Notes under the pieces: generated by a model
Told to the model about the DNA's origin: nothing
What the model saw: the letters and a program-made list of their open reading frames with translations, nothing else
The model's database searches: none
Shown: positions 51,040-63,700 of the stretch, one piece after another
Numbering within the stretch: position 1 is the first letter of the stretch
Layout of the letters: every line of letters begins with the position of its first letter
Program-made: the position numbers and the translations under genes
Origin: Metopolophium dirhodum
Taxonomy: Eukaryota > Arthropoda > Insecta > Hemiptera > Aphididae
Assembly (NCBI RefSeq): GCF_019925205.1
Contig: NC_083560.1
Span: forward strand, 128,003,062-128,067,061
DNA length: 64,000 nt
Reading direction: 5' to 3'

Positions 51040-51375
51040 TAGCTTCGTATTATATTATATTACCGATTGGGAGTATTGTGAATTTGTATTATTATATTGT
51101 TGTAATTTTTGTATCTTGTTTTTATTTTATTATATTTTAATTTAATTATTATATTTAATGTTTTTCTTCTTTTTCTCGTTGCATACACTTATTATATAAT
51201 TCACTAATTCATTTTTAAAAACCTTATTAATACTATACATAATTTATACATAATTAATAATCATTATTTATACTCTTATTTAAATTTATCAAAATACTTT
51301 ATATGGCTGTCATATTTGTACACAGATTGTAAATGGAGTTTTGCTCCGTATATTAATAATAAATAAATAAATACA
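51040..51375 (+). mobile_element. Retroelement-like 3' tail inserted in family A copy
   Basis: The segment ends GATTGTAAATGGAGTTTTGC then TCCG and (AATAA/ATAA)n, sharing its terminal motif with 1639-1690. The T-rich part upstream looks like a 3' untranslated region. It interrupts the reverse family A copy between about 50,886 and 51,520. No reverse transcriptase frame is visible. Confidence 0.4.
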
Positions 51376-51645
51376 GTAACCAAAAATTTAAAAAATATTT
51401 ACCCCACCACAGTTTTTATAGACATTTTATGTTAAAATTTGAGTGAAATTAGATATTTACATAAAGTACAACGGTTTTAATTATTCTTTTCTAAATTAAA
51501 AATACTATTCGTGTGTACTTTTCGCATACAATGATTTTATATCGTTGAATTAAAATTTAACACATCCGTTACAGTGACTCCTTTAGAGTACACCATATGT
51601 ACAGCAGAGCAGTATCCACCCACTTGCCCACGTTTTTTTGTTTAG

Positions 51646-52413
51646 GTATAGCCATATAGGTACTATATAGTAAAGCCCATGTTAAACTGTATCTGTTAAG
51701 TGTTGGTCGGTTAAAGTTTCCTGTAGGGTGCAGACTGCACTCAGACTCTAATGAGATTATTTTTATGACACAAACATTAATAGTATAGACTATAGTCGTA
51801 TAGATATTGGGCAGGATAACGATTTTCGTTGTACCCGATACCACCACCGCATAATATTAATATCCTTTATAATATTAATACACGAGTTATCGAGAACAAG
51901 GACGGCGCACGCTAAAAACAACTAAATTTCAGAAATATTATACTGTGTTATAATTTTTAACAGCAGAAAAAGTAACATCGCAATAATACGGATCATAATG
52001 CCTATACGAACCATCAATAAGGATATAACTGGTGTTTTGGCTGGCTGTGAGGGCCGACTACTACTGAGGGTAATAATATATTTATATTCACATATTATTG
52101 AAATAAAAAATAATTCTATTCATACACCTACTGAATATAATCTAATGATATTTTATGTTGATATTTTCTTTTCAACATCTTTATATTGCCAATGTTATTA
52201 TTTTTTCCTCTAGATAATTTGTTATAAAGGTGTCTAGAAACCTGTATATTGTCTTTTTTTTCCAAAGACACACGTTGGTTTTGTAATTTTATTTATTTTT
52301 GTTAGCATAACCCGCGTAATGCATCAATTCTTAGATGATCGCCTCGCACTATTATCTCTGATATTGAGTTGGTATTTGTTTTTCATAAAAATATCAATAA
52401 AATATGAGTAATA
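51646..52413. other. Spacer before duplication copy 2
   Basis: AT-rich with no recognised gene. At the right end (52,394-52,430) sits a short copy of sequence that also occurs inside both duplication copies (CAATAAAATATGAGTAATAA), which suggests a recombination junction. Confidence 0.45.
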
Positions 52414-53880
52414 ATATATTATTATTTAATAAATAATTTATAGGTACCTATATATATCTATATTATACAATAATATGCGAAAATGAGAAATAATTTTTGG
52501 ACTTTACTGCACTTAAGTGTTTTGCAATATTGTACCATTATAGTTTTGATCACATTTATTCAATATGAAAACAATTATTAGTTCATTAGTTCAAGCACTG
52601 AAATGAAATAATATTGAAATGCGTATGACCATAATATATTAAGTACCTAGATAAGATATTGTTAACCATGAGTTTATATTTTATTATAAAATGATCAATA
52701 AATAAATAATTATAATTATAATAAATAAATTTAGATACTCGTATAAACTAGAATTACAAAATTGTTTTATTTATCATTATTATTATTTACATCTTATTAA
52801 TACTATTATCATTGAGTCTATATTGTATAGAGAAACAATGTACTAGGTATACAAATGTCCTCTCCTGGGAAGGCAGCTAATGGAATGGGAAAATGGAAAA
52901 ATTCGTCGTAGTGGCTAAAACAGTATAGTAATTCTACCTTTTAATAATTGTTGTACACAATCGCTAGTGTGAATTAAGTAATAATTAATCTTTATAACAG
53001 GTAATTACATTTATTACAATATAGCAGTAAAATTAATTATCATATTATTATTATTATACCAATCAATAAAATATGAGTAATAATATATTATTATTTAATT
53101 TCACCTATTAAAAAATAAAATAATATTGTTAGTGACTGGTGAAGAAATAACTAGTAAGTAACTTATTGTATAATATCTATATTAACTGCATTTTTATATT
53201 TTATATTTTTATCAACACTTTTCTTTCGTATTTTTCTAAATGTCCAATTCCAACACTTACACTTACACTTCTAGTTTTACTATAGCTATAAACATTAGTA
53301 TTACTATATAGTTCACAATAAACGTAGAGATGTTATTTAAATTACGTGCATATAATGAGTATAACCACTTTAACTTTTAATATTATGCATAATGCATAGT
53401 TGTACAGACATGACTACATTAGCTTATCGGCTGTTGATAAATTGGTTTTGGATTTAGTCAATTTAGATGCCTACGGGCTACGTTTTTTTTTGGGAAGCAT
53501 TATATTGTACTATGTATTAACCTATCTACTACTAAATGTATTTTTAAGTGTAGGGACTGGATAAATAATACAATTAAATTACAGATATTCTAATTTGTTC
53601 ATAGTTTTATATCCAAGATATTTTCTATGAACCTATTAGGATAAATCATATTATTAATTTTAACAATACAATACAATCATTTATAACTTACTTTTATACA
53701 AGTTTCACAAGTGTGTTTGTTTATGAAAATAGTTTTTACTTGTGTTTAAACAAATTATGTTATAATTAATAACCTAAAAATAAAATATTTATGAATTTTT
53801 AGAAATATAAAAACAACTTCAAAAAGCGGGTAAGTGGATGTCGTACTGCTGTACAGTTGTAGGTTACAAGTGGGTCAGTG
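52414..53880 (+). repeat. 1.4 kb direct duplication, copy 2
   Basis: This is the second copy of 47,674-49,130, with scattered base changes, a shorter ATATTTT tandem (two units, about 53,197-53,210), two extra Ts in a T-run near 53,482-53,490 and an added ACTTACACTT repeat near 53,255-53,274. It ends in a family A start (AAAAAGCGGGTAAGTGGATG). The 4.74 kb offset between copies is constant except for the small indels. Confidence 0.85.
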
Positions 53881-54215
53881 TATAATGGATTGTATTCAAC
53901 TTGAATTCAATGATATAATATCATTGTATAAGAAAAACGTTTGTGAGCGGAGACGGTCTGTCAGCCTGGATATTTTATATTGTTATTATTTATTATAGTC
54001 TGTAAGTTTTTCCCTGCGTGTTTAAAACTATTGGGAATTTTAAATTTTAACCTCGGATGCACCAACTAGATTTACTTTCATACCAGAAAAGATACTAAGT
54101 TTAAAATCTAATCATTATATTTCGAGTTTCGACTACTTATCGTGTAGACACAAAAAAATACACATACACATCATTGTTAAATTAATACATTCATCGCTCC
54201 ACTCAAATTCTAAAA
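53815..54215 (+). repeat. Dispersed repeat family A, short forward copy
   Basis: It starts at AAAAAGCGGGTAAGTGGATG, passes GTATAAGAAAAACGTTTGTG and CGGAGACGGTCTGTCAGCC, and ends ACATTCATCGCTCCACTCAA. Both family termini are present and the middle is largely deleted. Its left part coincides with the right edge of duplication copy 2. Confidence 0.65.
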
Positions 54216-56510
54216 TCAATATTTTTTTTTTAATATTAATCAAAATTATTCTCATTTTATTCAGATATAACTTAGGAAATATATCATGTGAAATCATGAA
54301 AGCCCCGTTTAAATTTCCATCTATATTTGAAATATGCATTTGGTTTACCATTATAATAATATATTATATACAATACTACAACGTATGTCATTGGTACAAT
54401 TCTAGTTCAAGTATCGATAATTATTACATTTCAAGTGGGATAAAAATGAATTATATTTATGTAATTTTTGATTAGGTGCATAAAATTGATTTGTGCATTG
54501 AGTGCATAGGAATTTTCAAGTCACAAGAAAAATATTCTAGTTACTCGACTGTAATTTAAATTGTTTAATCAATAAACATCGTTTATTGTTACAAAATATG
54601 TTTGCTTTACTATCTATAATAGTATAATAATTATTAATTAATGATTTTAGTTATTTGCAAATAGGTATCGGTAATTCTTACCACTAATTTATTATAGTTA
54701 TTACACGTTTATAAACATACTTACCAACTTTATTATGCACTATTAATGCACACGTGCAATAAATTCTCAAGCTGTATTATATATATATATATATATACTT
54801 ATTACCTACCGTGTGTAAATGTGTAATACTATGCCAACTATTATTATAAAACAGAAAAAAAGCTTATTATAGATTTATTTATACGGACATACTCTCTCCT
54901 ATATATATATATATATATAATATACATACAATTACCTCCCGTGGTTGTATAGAATGATAGATCATAATATATAGCTAAATATATATTAAGTAAAATTACC
55001 TCCCACGTATAACTGAATACAAGTCGATAGTCTCTTGTAGAACGAAAATTGTATACGAAAATGATGTATTTAACAAAATATACTTAAAGCTAACATATTT
55101 TGTAAAATTATTAAATAATTTTTCAGTTCAGTAAAAACTTAAAACAATTGTGAAATAGGTACGCGACAATAAGTGAAGTGCTGTTTATAAAATGTTCAAG
55201 CCTTTTGACACAACGAATAACATTTTATTGACATCTATAGAAAAGTACTTAAATGAATTTGACTGAATATCTAATGCCGTAAAACTTCAAACGCTCATAA
55301 AAATTTTATTTTTATTTCCAGTAGACTTTTTTGTTAATAAATTTATAAGGAATTTTGCATTTGGTACATTCTTAAATTTTAGATATAAAAAGAAAAATGT
55401 TTATGAATTTCTAACTCAAAATAAATTTTAAATGTTCGTGATTTTTAGAGGACCATAGTTAATAAACTAACGAATCCAAATTGATGATTTGACTATCAAA
55501 ATTTTCAGAAAAAAAAAGCTTTACTAGAATCCATTAAAAAATATTGTAATTACTAGTTACTATTTAAAAAAATAAAGTTGATTTTGCTATTGGTACACCT
55601 GCGTGTTTAAACATTTTGAGATTGTTATAAAAAATTGCCTGTTAAAAATAAAGAAACAAGTCTTTTTTCGTTTTAACGAAATTTTATGTCATCGATCCAT
55701 AATCGTTAAAAACTCCCGCGTACATGACATAAAATACACCCTGTATATTCAATAGTACTACATTGTTACTTTTTTTGTTAAAACCAATAATTGCATTACA
55801 AAAATGTCTTGTCTCAAAATGAGAAAAATGAAAAAGAAAAATTTGTAGGTATACCAATAAATTTTGAGTGACGTTAATAAATGTCAAGTAATGAGTATCA
55901 TATAAAATCATTAGAAAATAAAATAAAAATGCATTATAGTTTTAATAGTTATAATCAAAGGTAGTAAAATTAGTGAATATAAAATAATTAACTCAAGTTT
56001 TAAATTAAGTTAAGTAAAAGAACACTGAACAGATAACAGAAAATCGATAAGTTAGAAGTTAACAGTTAACAAATCGAAAATTTAACTCGATAAGTTAAAA
56101 GGTAATATGGAAAAAATATTAATTAAACTCAGTTTAAAAAAAACTTAATTTTAACTTTTAATAGCCACTTTTTTCATAATAACTAATAAATATGTAACTG
56201 TATCTACATAATTAATTATAAATTAAGTGCAAATTTGATAGCTTGCAATGTGGATTTACATTACATTTATTTGTAATCAACACAGGTAAACAGCAAAATA
56301 TGCTAGATAATCATTGATATCACTTTAAAAGTTTAATATAAATTTTAGTTTGAAATTACTTAGCACCTATTAATTATCCGTTTGTAATTGTAAAAATAAC
56401 ACGTGAGCCGTACAACGGAACGATTGTGCAACTCAAAATACTGGGTAGTGATAATAGTAGTTTGGGATGTGAGTTGCGACTATGAAATGGAATGCATTTA
56501 TTTATTTGAT
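54216..56510. other. Gene-free stretch with AT microsatellites and repeat remnants
   Basis: AT tracts lie at about 54,777-54,797 and 54,900-54,919. A diverged family A remnant (AACGAATAACATTTTATTGA, AAACGCTCATAAAAATTTTA) occupies about 55,195-55,460. Around 55,680-55,750 the sequence AAATACACCCTGTATATT looks like a mariner-type terminus. No gene is recognised. Confidence 0.4.
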
Positions 56511-56935
56511 AATTTATCTATATAATATAAAAAAATGATTGTTTTTCTGCCTGTCCTTTATGCATTCCTACACTGTTCTTCCGATTGCGATGAAATTTGA
56601 TATAGAGATAGATTAGACCTAGGAGAAGAATATAGGCTACATTTTGTCACGATAAAAGGTAAATTGGAGCTCAAACAATGAATTCGAGATTCACGGTGGG
56701 AGTTGAAACTTTTAATTTGTTTATAAATGGATGCCATGAGAATTTTTTTTTTTACTTGAGTTTATTGATTGCCTTTGATTAATCGGGCAGACCAGTACAA
56801 GCATGCATAAAATCAAATTTTCGAATATTACGAATATTAACGCAAAAGGAGTTTAACAATCACAATATTTTTAAGATTTGTCATTTTTTACGGGCTACGA
56901 AATGATCAGGATCAGCTAGTCAATGTATATTTGAA
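56511..56935 (+). mobile_element. Helitron-like fragment
   Basis: TCTATATAATATAAAAAAATG at the left, followed by a TTGTTTTTCTGCCTGTCC stretch and TTCCGATTGCGATGAAATTT then GATATAGAGATAG, is a layout I associate with insect Helitron/Helentron elements. The right part ends near CAGGATCAGCTAGTCAAT, compatible with a CTAG-type 3' end. No Rep/helicase coding is present. Assignment is from memory and moderate at best. Confidence 0.35.
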
Positions 56936-58196
56936 CAACAAAAATTGTAAATTAATTTAATTTTCTCAAATCATTATATTGTAGCGTTTGTCCATAATGT
57001 TAATGACCAACAATGTGGTAATTATGTTAACCATTAGATAATGGTTAAAAAAGTAGTCTGTAATTTACAAAATATACTATAGGTTTTTACTGTGTTTGGG
57101 GATCTACATAAATAAATGGTTGCTTAAGATCATTAACTTATAAATTAGTGGTTTTAATTAGTGGTCGCAAGAATAACGTTAATACCCAAATTATATAATT
57201 TAGGTATAAATAGGTACCAAATGTAAATTTTTACACAATGTGCCAATAATTGCAAGATGTAGATACGAGATACTCCATAATAATATACTAATACAATATA
57301 AATTATTATGTTATGTTATTATAATAATATGTGTTTGTATACTAGTACGGGCCAGCTGGTAGATAGGAAGTACCGGATCGGATTATGTGATTGTGATAAA
57401 TATCAATATGTACATAATAACGATCATATTCATATAATATAACTGGATAAATATTAGAAGTTTACCATATCTGTTATTAAAGCTTATCTGAATGTTATAC
57501 GAAATTTAGGTGTTAGATATAATATAATCTATATGGGACTAGACGATTAGGTAATTTACTATTATGAACCGGAACGCTTGTCAATTGGTTTGTTATCTAG
57601 AATTCTATACGAATGTCAATATTGTCAATGTGCATACTATAATAACACAATATAATAATGCATAACAATTATCAACAGATGATAAATTATTAACTGCAGT
57701 CCGCTGCAGCAGTTATGAAATTGGTGTCTACTGGCTAACAATAAATAATAATTATGATCAATTATAGTTTACAAGCTCATAATAAATTTATACAATACTA
57801 CTATTATTTCGGACCAGCTAAGCTATATATTGCGAATATTGTCAAAATCAATAATGAAGTATCAGTGGGTTAATTATAGGGAGTAAGGGTGTTAATCACA
57901 TTTTCTTCGTGCTTTTTTTTAATTTATATTTATTGTCTAAAATAATTAGGTACTAGTATTTAAGTACTTTTTTGAACATTTTTAACACTACTTTTATAGC
58001 CGATCGGTATACACCCATTATTTCACAATGTTATTTTTATATCACACCGTCGCAGATCAAACAATATTGTTATTCGATAAAACCACAAATTACATAATAT
58101 TATTGTTTTAAAACTTTAGAGCAATAATAAATCATCACATTTATCTCATAACAATGTCGAGTGAAACTCGGTTTACCAAGTTTAACGTTATCATTA
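56936..58196. other. Gene-free AT-rich stretch
   Basis: Nothing identifiable was found; no long open frame, repeat or RNA gene is seen. Confidence 0.45.
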
Positions 58197-58204
58197 CATA
58201 ATAC
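58197..58204. repeat. Target-site duplication, left (CATAATAC)
   Basis: The eight bases before the left terminus of the hAT-like element are identical to the eight after its right terminus (60,699-60,706). An 8-bp duplication is typical of hAT insertion. Confidence 0.8.
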
Positions 58205-58776
58205 CAGGGCCGGATCTAGGGGGGGGAAGTCAGGGATTTATCCCCGGGCGTATAATTTTCGTGGGCGTATTTTTAAGGTTTGAAATTTGTAAATTAAAAT
58301 TTTAAAATTGACTTTAAAACAAAAGTCAAAACTTGGTTCAAATAATATTTTACAGAAAATGTGTAATATTGGATATGCGAATAAAATAAAATAATTTTTT
58401 TTTTAATCGAGATAAATTATATCTAATAACATTGATTTAAAAATTAAAAAGGACAAATATGAAATAGGTATACGCAGTGTCGTGGAAATACCCGTCCGCA
58501 TCTGTCAGTGCGCGAGAGTGACACGCCTTAGTCTATCATAGATTCATAGATTACACTTAGTTAAACTCTCCGATTAGTGACATATTAAAGTATGGTATAA
58601 ATTACATCGTTTTCTTGCATATAATATATTATGTAGATACTAGATACAGCCCCCCCCCCCCCCCAATTAGTCGTGTTATTGCATAAACCTTAAATAATAA
58701 AAGGCAAAGTAAAAACCATGATATTTTAGGAAACTTTTAGTGAAATATTTTTCCTATTCTTATTATTAATTATCAG

Positions 58777-58850
58777 GGTTGGGATTTTATAGCACTTAAA
58801 ATTGCATAAATATGCGCTAAAATATGCAAAAAAAAAGAAATTTATTAATT
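58777..58850 (+). mobile_element. Possible nested hAT-type terminus
   Basis: CAGGGTTGGGATTTTATAGC followed by GCATAAATATGCGCTAAAAT resembles a hAT-type left end with a subterminal palindrome, seen in aphid sequences as I remember them. No matching CCCAACCCTG right end is found, so it is either a fragment or part of the larger element. Confidence 0.25.
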
Positions 58851-59404
58851 AATAATTTTAAAATGTATAGAAATACATATTGAATAATAAACATTACTTT
58901 GATATGTAATTTATCTTTTATTAAAAATCTTTTAAATCTAACATTTTTTTAATATAAAAAAAATATATATTTTAAAAACATTATTTTTGAAATGTTTTAA
59001 TATTTATTAAACGTGTAAAAAACATTTCATTGTTACTTGGGCCGATTTCAAAAATATTATTCACTCGAATTGCTTCCTAAGAGGGTCACTACCTACTCTT
59101 GTACTGTAATCGCCTGCGATAGCTATAATTAATCGATTTATAAAAAAATATATCAAACATAATTTAGATGAAAAATCATTCTGTTATACAGTCAAAAACT
59201 TAAGTTTGTATAAAATAAATGTTGTTTTTTATTCGTGTCAGGCGCATAGTATAACAGTAATAATAATAATGATATAAGTTGTATAGTGTAAAATAATATA
59301 AACAGTATAAAATAAAATAAACAAAAAAAAAAATAAATAAAATTAACAAATAAATGTTGTAATAAATAGACAAACACAGTAGTAATAATTGATAATATTA
59401 AAAA

Positions 59405-59644
59405 TAATTTTGCTAGTCGTTCAGAGATCTGTTCTAAAGCTTTTCGTTTCAATTTGTTGCTGAGTATCTGTCTGTTAATTTTTTGCTCTGAATCTTTCGC
59501 ACAATCGTGATTAAGTTTACTATTTTCGAACTGGATTTTATTGCGTTGATCGGTTTTCAAATAGACTGTACATATTTTTTTCGTACATGTCCACCGTTTA
59601 ATGTCAATAGCTAATTATTTTTTGTATCCAAACTTAAAACCATC
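59405..59644 (-). pseudogene. Broken FLYWCH-type zinc-finger fragment
   Basis: The minus strand from about 59,644 reads DGFKFGYKK, an in-frame stop (TAA), then LAIDIKRWTCTKKICTVYLK and onward to KLNHDC, followed by RQILSNKLKRKALEQISERL. The order aromatic-F-x-Y-K-K, W-x-C, C, then a His-containing N-H-D-C segment fits the FLYWCH zinc finger (C2H2 type) found in MULE and other transposase-associated proteins; the basic ALEQISER tail also occurs next to such fingers, from memory. The stop codon inside the finger and loss of coding after about 59,405 (T-rich, Leu/Phe runs) show decay. The longer 122-codon frame starting at Met 59,560 is only the 3' part. It lies inside the hAT-like element. Confidence 0.6.
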
Positions 59645-59981
59645 ACATATTATAATGGTTAGGTTAGGTATATTAGGCACATATTATAATGGTTAATGGT
59701 TTTACCCTTTTCGCTGATCTCGCTTATCACGTTCATTTTTATAAAAATGTATGTATACTATATAATAACGTGTTATTTATCGTGGTTGCGAAAACGAAAC
59801 TGATTGTGTTGAACTGGTGATGATAGACTAATCACTAATCGCGGATAAGATTATTGCATTCGAAAAATTAATCTGTCTGGTAAATTATACTGTCTTAAAC
59901 ATTTTATTTTTGACCATTACGGAATAATATAATAATCGATAGTACACGTACAACTATCGATATATTAATTAATATTCCAGG

Positions 59982-60110
59982 TGTGTCATGTGAGGCAATT
60001 CGAGTAGACCATTTGGGTATACTCGAATATTGCCTCCGAAAACGCCGGGAGGCAATTCAAGTAAAAAAAGGTCACCTACCTAAGTTTAGGAGGCAATTCG
60101 AGTGTCACAT
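59982..60110. repeat. Cluster of GAGGCAATTCGAGT repeats
   Basis: Direct copies lie at 59,992-60,005, 60,049-60,062 (one base different) and 60,090-60,103, with an inverted variant ACTCGAATATTGCCTC at 60,020-60,035. The outer copies are next to GTGTCAT and GTGTCAC. Clustered direct and inverted motifs inside a hAT element may be transposase-binding subterminal repeats or the remains of another insertion. Confidence 0.6.
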
Positions 60111-60706
60111 ATACATTTTATCGATAAGTTATAATCCATGATAAAGTAAATTTCATGTTATAATCATTATATTACAATTTACAGTACATCACATTTTTGT
60201 TTCATTGTATTTTTTCCGTATTTAGGTACATAATATTAAGTTTAGATTGTAACAAATATTAAAAATGAAAAATGTATAATATTGTTATGTTGCAAATTAA
60301 TATTGTTCTTTTACATGAAGCTTTTTATATTAAAAGTAAGCAATGGAACCTAATTTAGATTTGTTAATAAATAATTTATACATGTTATTATTATCAATAT
60401 TATTTTTATTCTAAGCCTGAAACTTGGAAATATTTTCCACATATTTTAGCTTTAAATACACCATTAAGAAGTGCTTCTAAACTATTACTTGATTAGTTTA
60501 AAATCGTTTAAATTATTTGTGGTAAATAAATTATTGGTCCAGTATATTGCAAAAGGTTTTGTAAGTGTTGGTCCTCATAATACTGTGTGAGTGCGCTTGA
60601 TTTTCCGTAAAAAAAAATACTAATTCTGGTAATCTCCCTGAGATTGGCGTATTTTTTTTAATTTTCCCCGGGTGTTAAAAAGCTAAGATCCGGCCCTGCA
60701 TAATAC

Positions 60707-63700
60707 ATTACAAGTACTTCTCAGGTATATCATTATTATTATTCGAAAATAGTATGTGCATAAATAATTTTAATAACAATTCACAAATGCCAAAAGTATC
60801 ATATAAGATAATTATCGGATTTTGAAGTATTTTTTACTTTTATTCAGAACCCATTTGCTTTTTTTAATGGTTATTCCATGAATTTATCGCAAATTTGGTG
60901 TCATAATATTTACTATACCGAATAAATAATTATTATTTATATTATACTAGCTCTATAACCAGACTTCATCCATGAAAAAATAAACAGTTATAAAATACGA
61001 CGCTATAGCTTAGTTTTATTTTAGTTTACCTAAATTCACGGGAAAATCGGAGTCGGCGTACCTTGTTTTGTGAATACGGCCGAGATGTGTGACAGTTTGG
61101 ATATATCACTTGGTACATTTTCGAACGTGGTTCAAACTGTCTAACTTTTCCTGATATTTCATAATTAATAAACTTCAAACATACATTAGTTTATAGGTTA
61201 TATAAAATAACCTAATTTTCTTCCGTAACCGATGTCAACCCTATATATACAATTATAAACAATAACATTTTCAATTGTTATGAGCCAAACGAAAGCTATG
61301 TGCCTAATCTTCATGTGGCAACTTGCAATAGGGGTTGAAAAACGAAGCTTTGAACACTACCCGTGTCTCAAGGAGTAGGTATGTGAGCAAAATTTGGTGC
61401 CAATGCCCAATTGGTTCAGCAATTTCAAGTCCATATAAGCCTCATACATAAAACGTACATAATTTTTATGATTTATATATCACTTTTAAAATTCATATAA
61501 AACGACTAATACGTAAACAATGTATTATTTGACAACAGAACTAAATACATTTTGAGTAAGTACGCTGGTGGTTATAATGAATAAATCATTTTTAAAACAC
61601 ACCTCCCACGTGCAAGCATCGACTCCGCGGTGGTACCAATAAGTTGAACATGCACACTGCACAACTCATATAATGTTACAATATGCTGCTGGTGCATTCG
61701 TTCCACGGGCTTATAATAATATGCGGTATTGCAGTAGCTATATATATATTATACTGTATTAAGCGAGTACTAAAATCGTAATTTATTTTATAAATAATCG
61801 TTGCCCTCCTCTCCCTAGAAAAATGTCTGCGGACGCTCATGGTAAGGGGGTGAGTCTAAACACAAAGAAAATCCCTTCCAACCGAAAAACGTGTTTTCCA
61901 CATCGGAAGTTTCCCCAGCCCTTCCAAAAACTAAAAATTTGTTTTCCCAAAATTTTCTTTCGCGTATATTTAGTACGGAATTTGTGCTTATATTGTGAGC
62001 GCCGCGTTATCTTTTGGAGGAAAAATATTGACCGGCAATCATATTAACGTACACCAACGTGGCAACTGTCTATGGGTACTATACCTACTTGACACAATAT
62101 GCACATTTCCGATTTCGAAAAAAACATGTGATTATCGCCGTGTCATCCTAAACAATACAACACGATATTATAATTTATGGGTGCGGTGGGTATTATACTC
62201 GAGTCTCGTACATATAACATGCACCTGTGATAATACGTATATTATGTGATGCATAACCCCGTCAACCCGGTCGGGATGCACCGTTAGAAATATTACCGAT
62301 ATTTTCTCGAATACCCGGTGCGTGCAGTTTATTATTATATTATAAATAATATTATGTGGACTCGAGTGGCATGGCATAATATAATATTATAATAGGAATA
62401 AATTCGTGTTGACCGTGATTCCCATGCCCTTTTCACGCAGCTATATCCTATGTATGGCTATTATTACCATTGTATATTGAACGGACAACGGTACCTATAT
62501 TTTATAGTATACAAGTATATAACTAGCTGTATTCAGTGGCATATCAGATGTCAAGGATTTTTTTAAGGGGGTTGTTACCAAAATATATATAATATTATCG
62601 TATTCAATTACACATAATTAAAAATATAGTTATGGTTATAAATTTATAAATTTGGCAGTATTATTTTGTCTAATAAATAAATACATTACAATAATAAATT
62701 ATAAAAAACAATGATCTAATAAGAACAATCGACCAATCAAGACATTCATGTATAGTAATATAATATGTATATTTTAGTAGAGAATAGGTTGTTTAGTAAT
62801 TAAAAATCATAACGGAAATCTAACCATAATATTATTGAAGTCCTATATTATACTCTTATACATTAAAACAGTACGCAATTTTAATAATTACAAAATATTA
62901 TTGTAGGCACTATCAAAGTATTTTGGAAAAAATAAAATTAATCATTACCTAATGATATATTAATATTTTCATAATTAATTACAATATAATGTATTCATAA
63001 CACGAGCTAAATGTATATAATATACTAATACGGTATAGCTGGTTCGCAAATATAACATAATATACATACGTTGCACTGAAAATTGACAAAACGCCGAACA
63101 TCCTCAGTACTCGGTAGGTATATGTATCGGCTGCAATTTTGCGGTATAAGGTATAACTGCTATAAGTACTGCAGTAGTAATGTATTTATGTACATAATAT
63201 GAAGCTGACAACTCGATGTTAGTGTTTTCCGTCGAAGAAGCGAATATTCGGTCGATAACGTAAGACAATAAATTAACAATAACTAAATCTCAATAGGTAG
63301 TAATATAATCGTATTAGCAGTGCTGCACGTGATCGACTATATACAACACAGACGCATAATGCAATAACGTAACAAAGTCGTCGCGTGCATAATATTATTA
63401 CATATTATATGGGTATATGGGTGGACCTGCGGATATTATACGCTGTGGTTATAATAATAATATTATTGTCGGATGCGGTTCGGAAAACATCGAAATACCT
63501 ACGTACAATAATATTATGGAGGTTACGTCGATAATCACGTTCGTTTCAAGTTTCAAGTACATTATAATGGTCTATATCGTCATGCACAATATTTACATGG
63601 CATAACATATCATTATATTATTATATACGCGATGAAAAACGCTCGAAATTAATTACGTGCCGATAGCCATCGAAACTTTATTGCTTATTATAATATATTA

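Larger units (their letters stand above)
49795..51645 (-). repeat. Dispersed repeat family A, reverse copy split by two insertions
   Basis: Three pieces read in order as one reverse family A copy: about 49,795-49,880 (GTGAATCTAGTTGGTACTTT, AGATCAAAAGTAAAAA), about 50,465-50,885 (ATTTTTACGTAAAAACAG, GTAGTTAAAAATGTATAAA, GGGATCCTCATAAATAG) and about 51,520-51,645 (ATACAATGATTTTATATCG, ACAGCAGAGCAGTATCCACC). The first gap holds a forward family A copy, the second a retroelement-like tail. Piece order and orientation fit the long copy at 33.4-34.9 kb. Confidence 0.6.
58205..60698. mobile_element. Complete hAT-like element, 2,494 bp, non-autonomous
   Basis: The left terminus is CAGGGCCGGATCTAGGGGGG and the inverted right terminus is CAGGGCCGGATCTTAGCTTT; 13 bases are identical, followed by a shared CCCCGGG motif (58,239-58,247 and 60,666-60,672). 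A perfect 8-bp duplication (CATAATAC) flanks it. The interior holds no intact transposase. It does hold a broken FLYWCH-type zinc-finger frame on the minus strand, a cluster of GAGGCAATTCGAGT repeats, a C-run at about 58,651-58,666 and sequences resembling other transposon ends (58,455 and 58,777), so it may have received nested insertions. Confidence 0.8.

Noticed and set aside
61823..62047. 74-codon plus frame MSADAHGKGVSLNTKKI onward
   Set aside because: It starts within a sequence that looks like a transposon terminus, and no homology is recognised.
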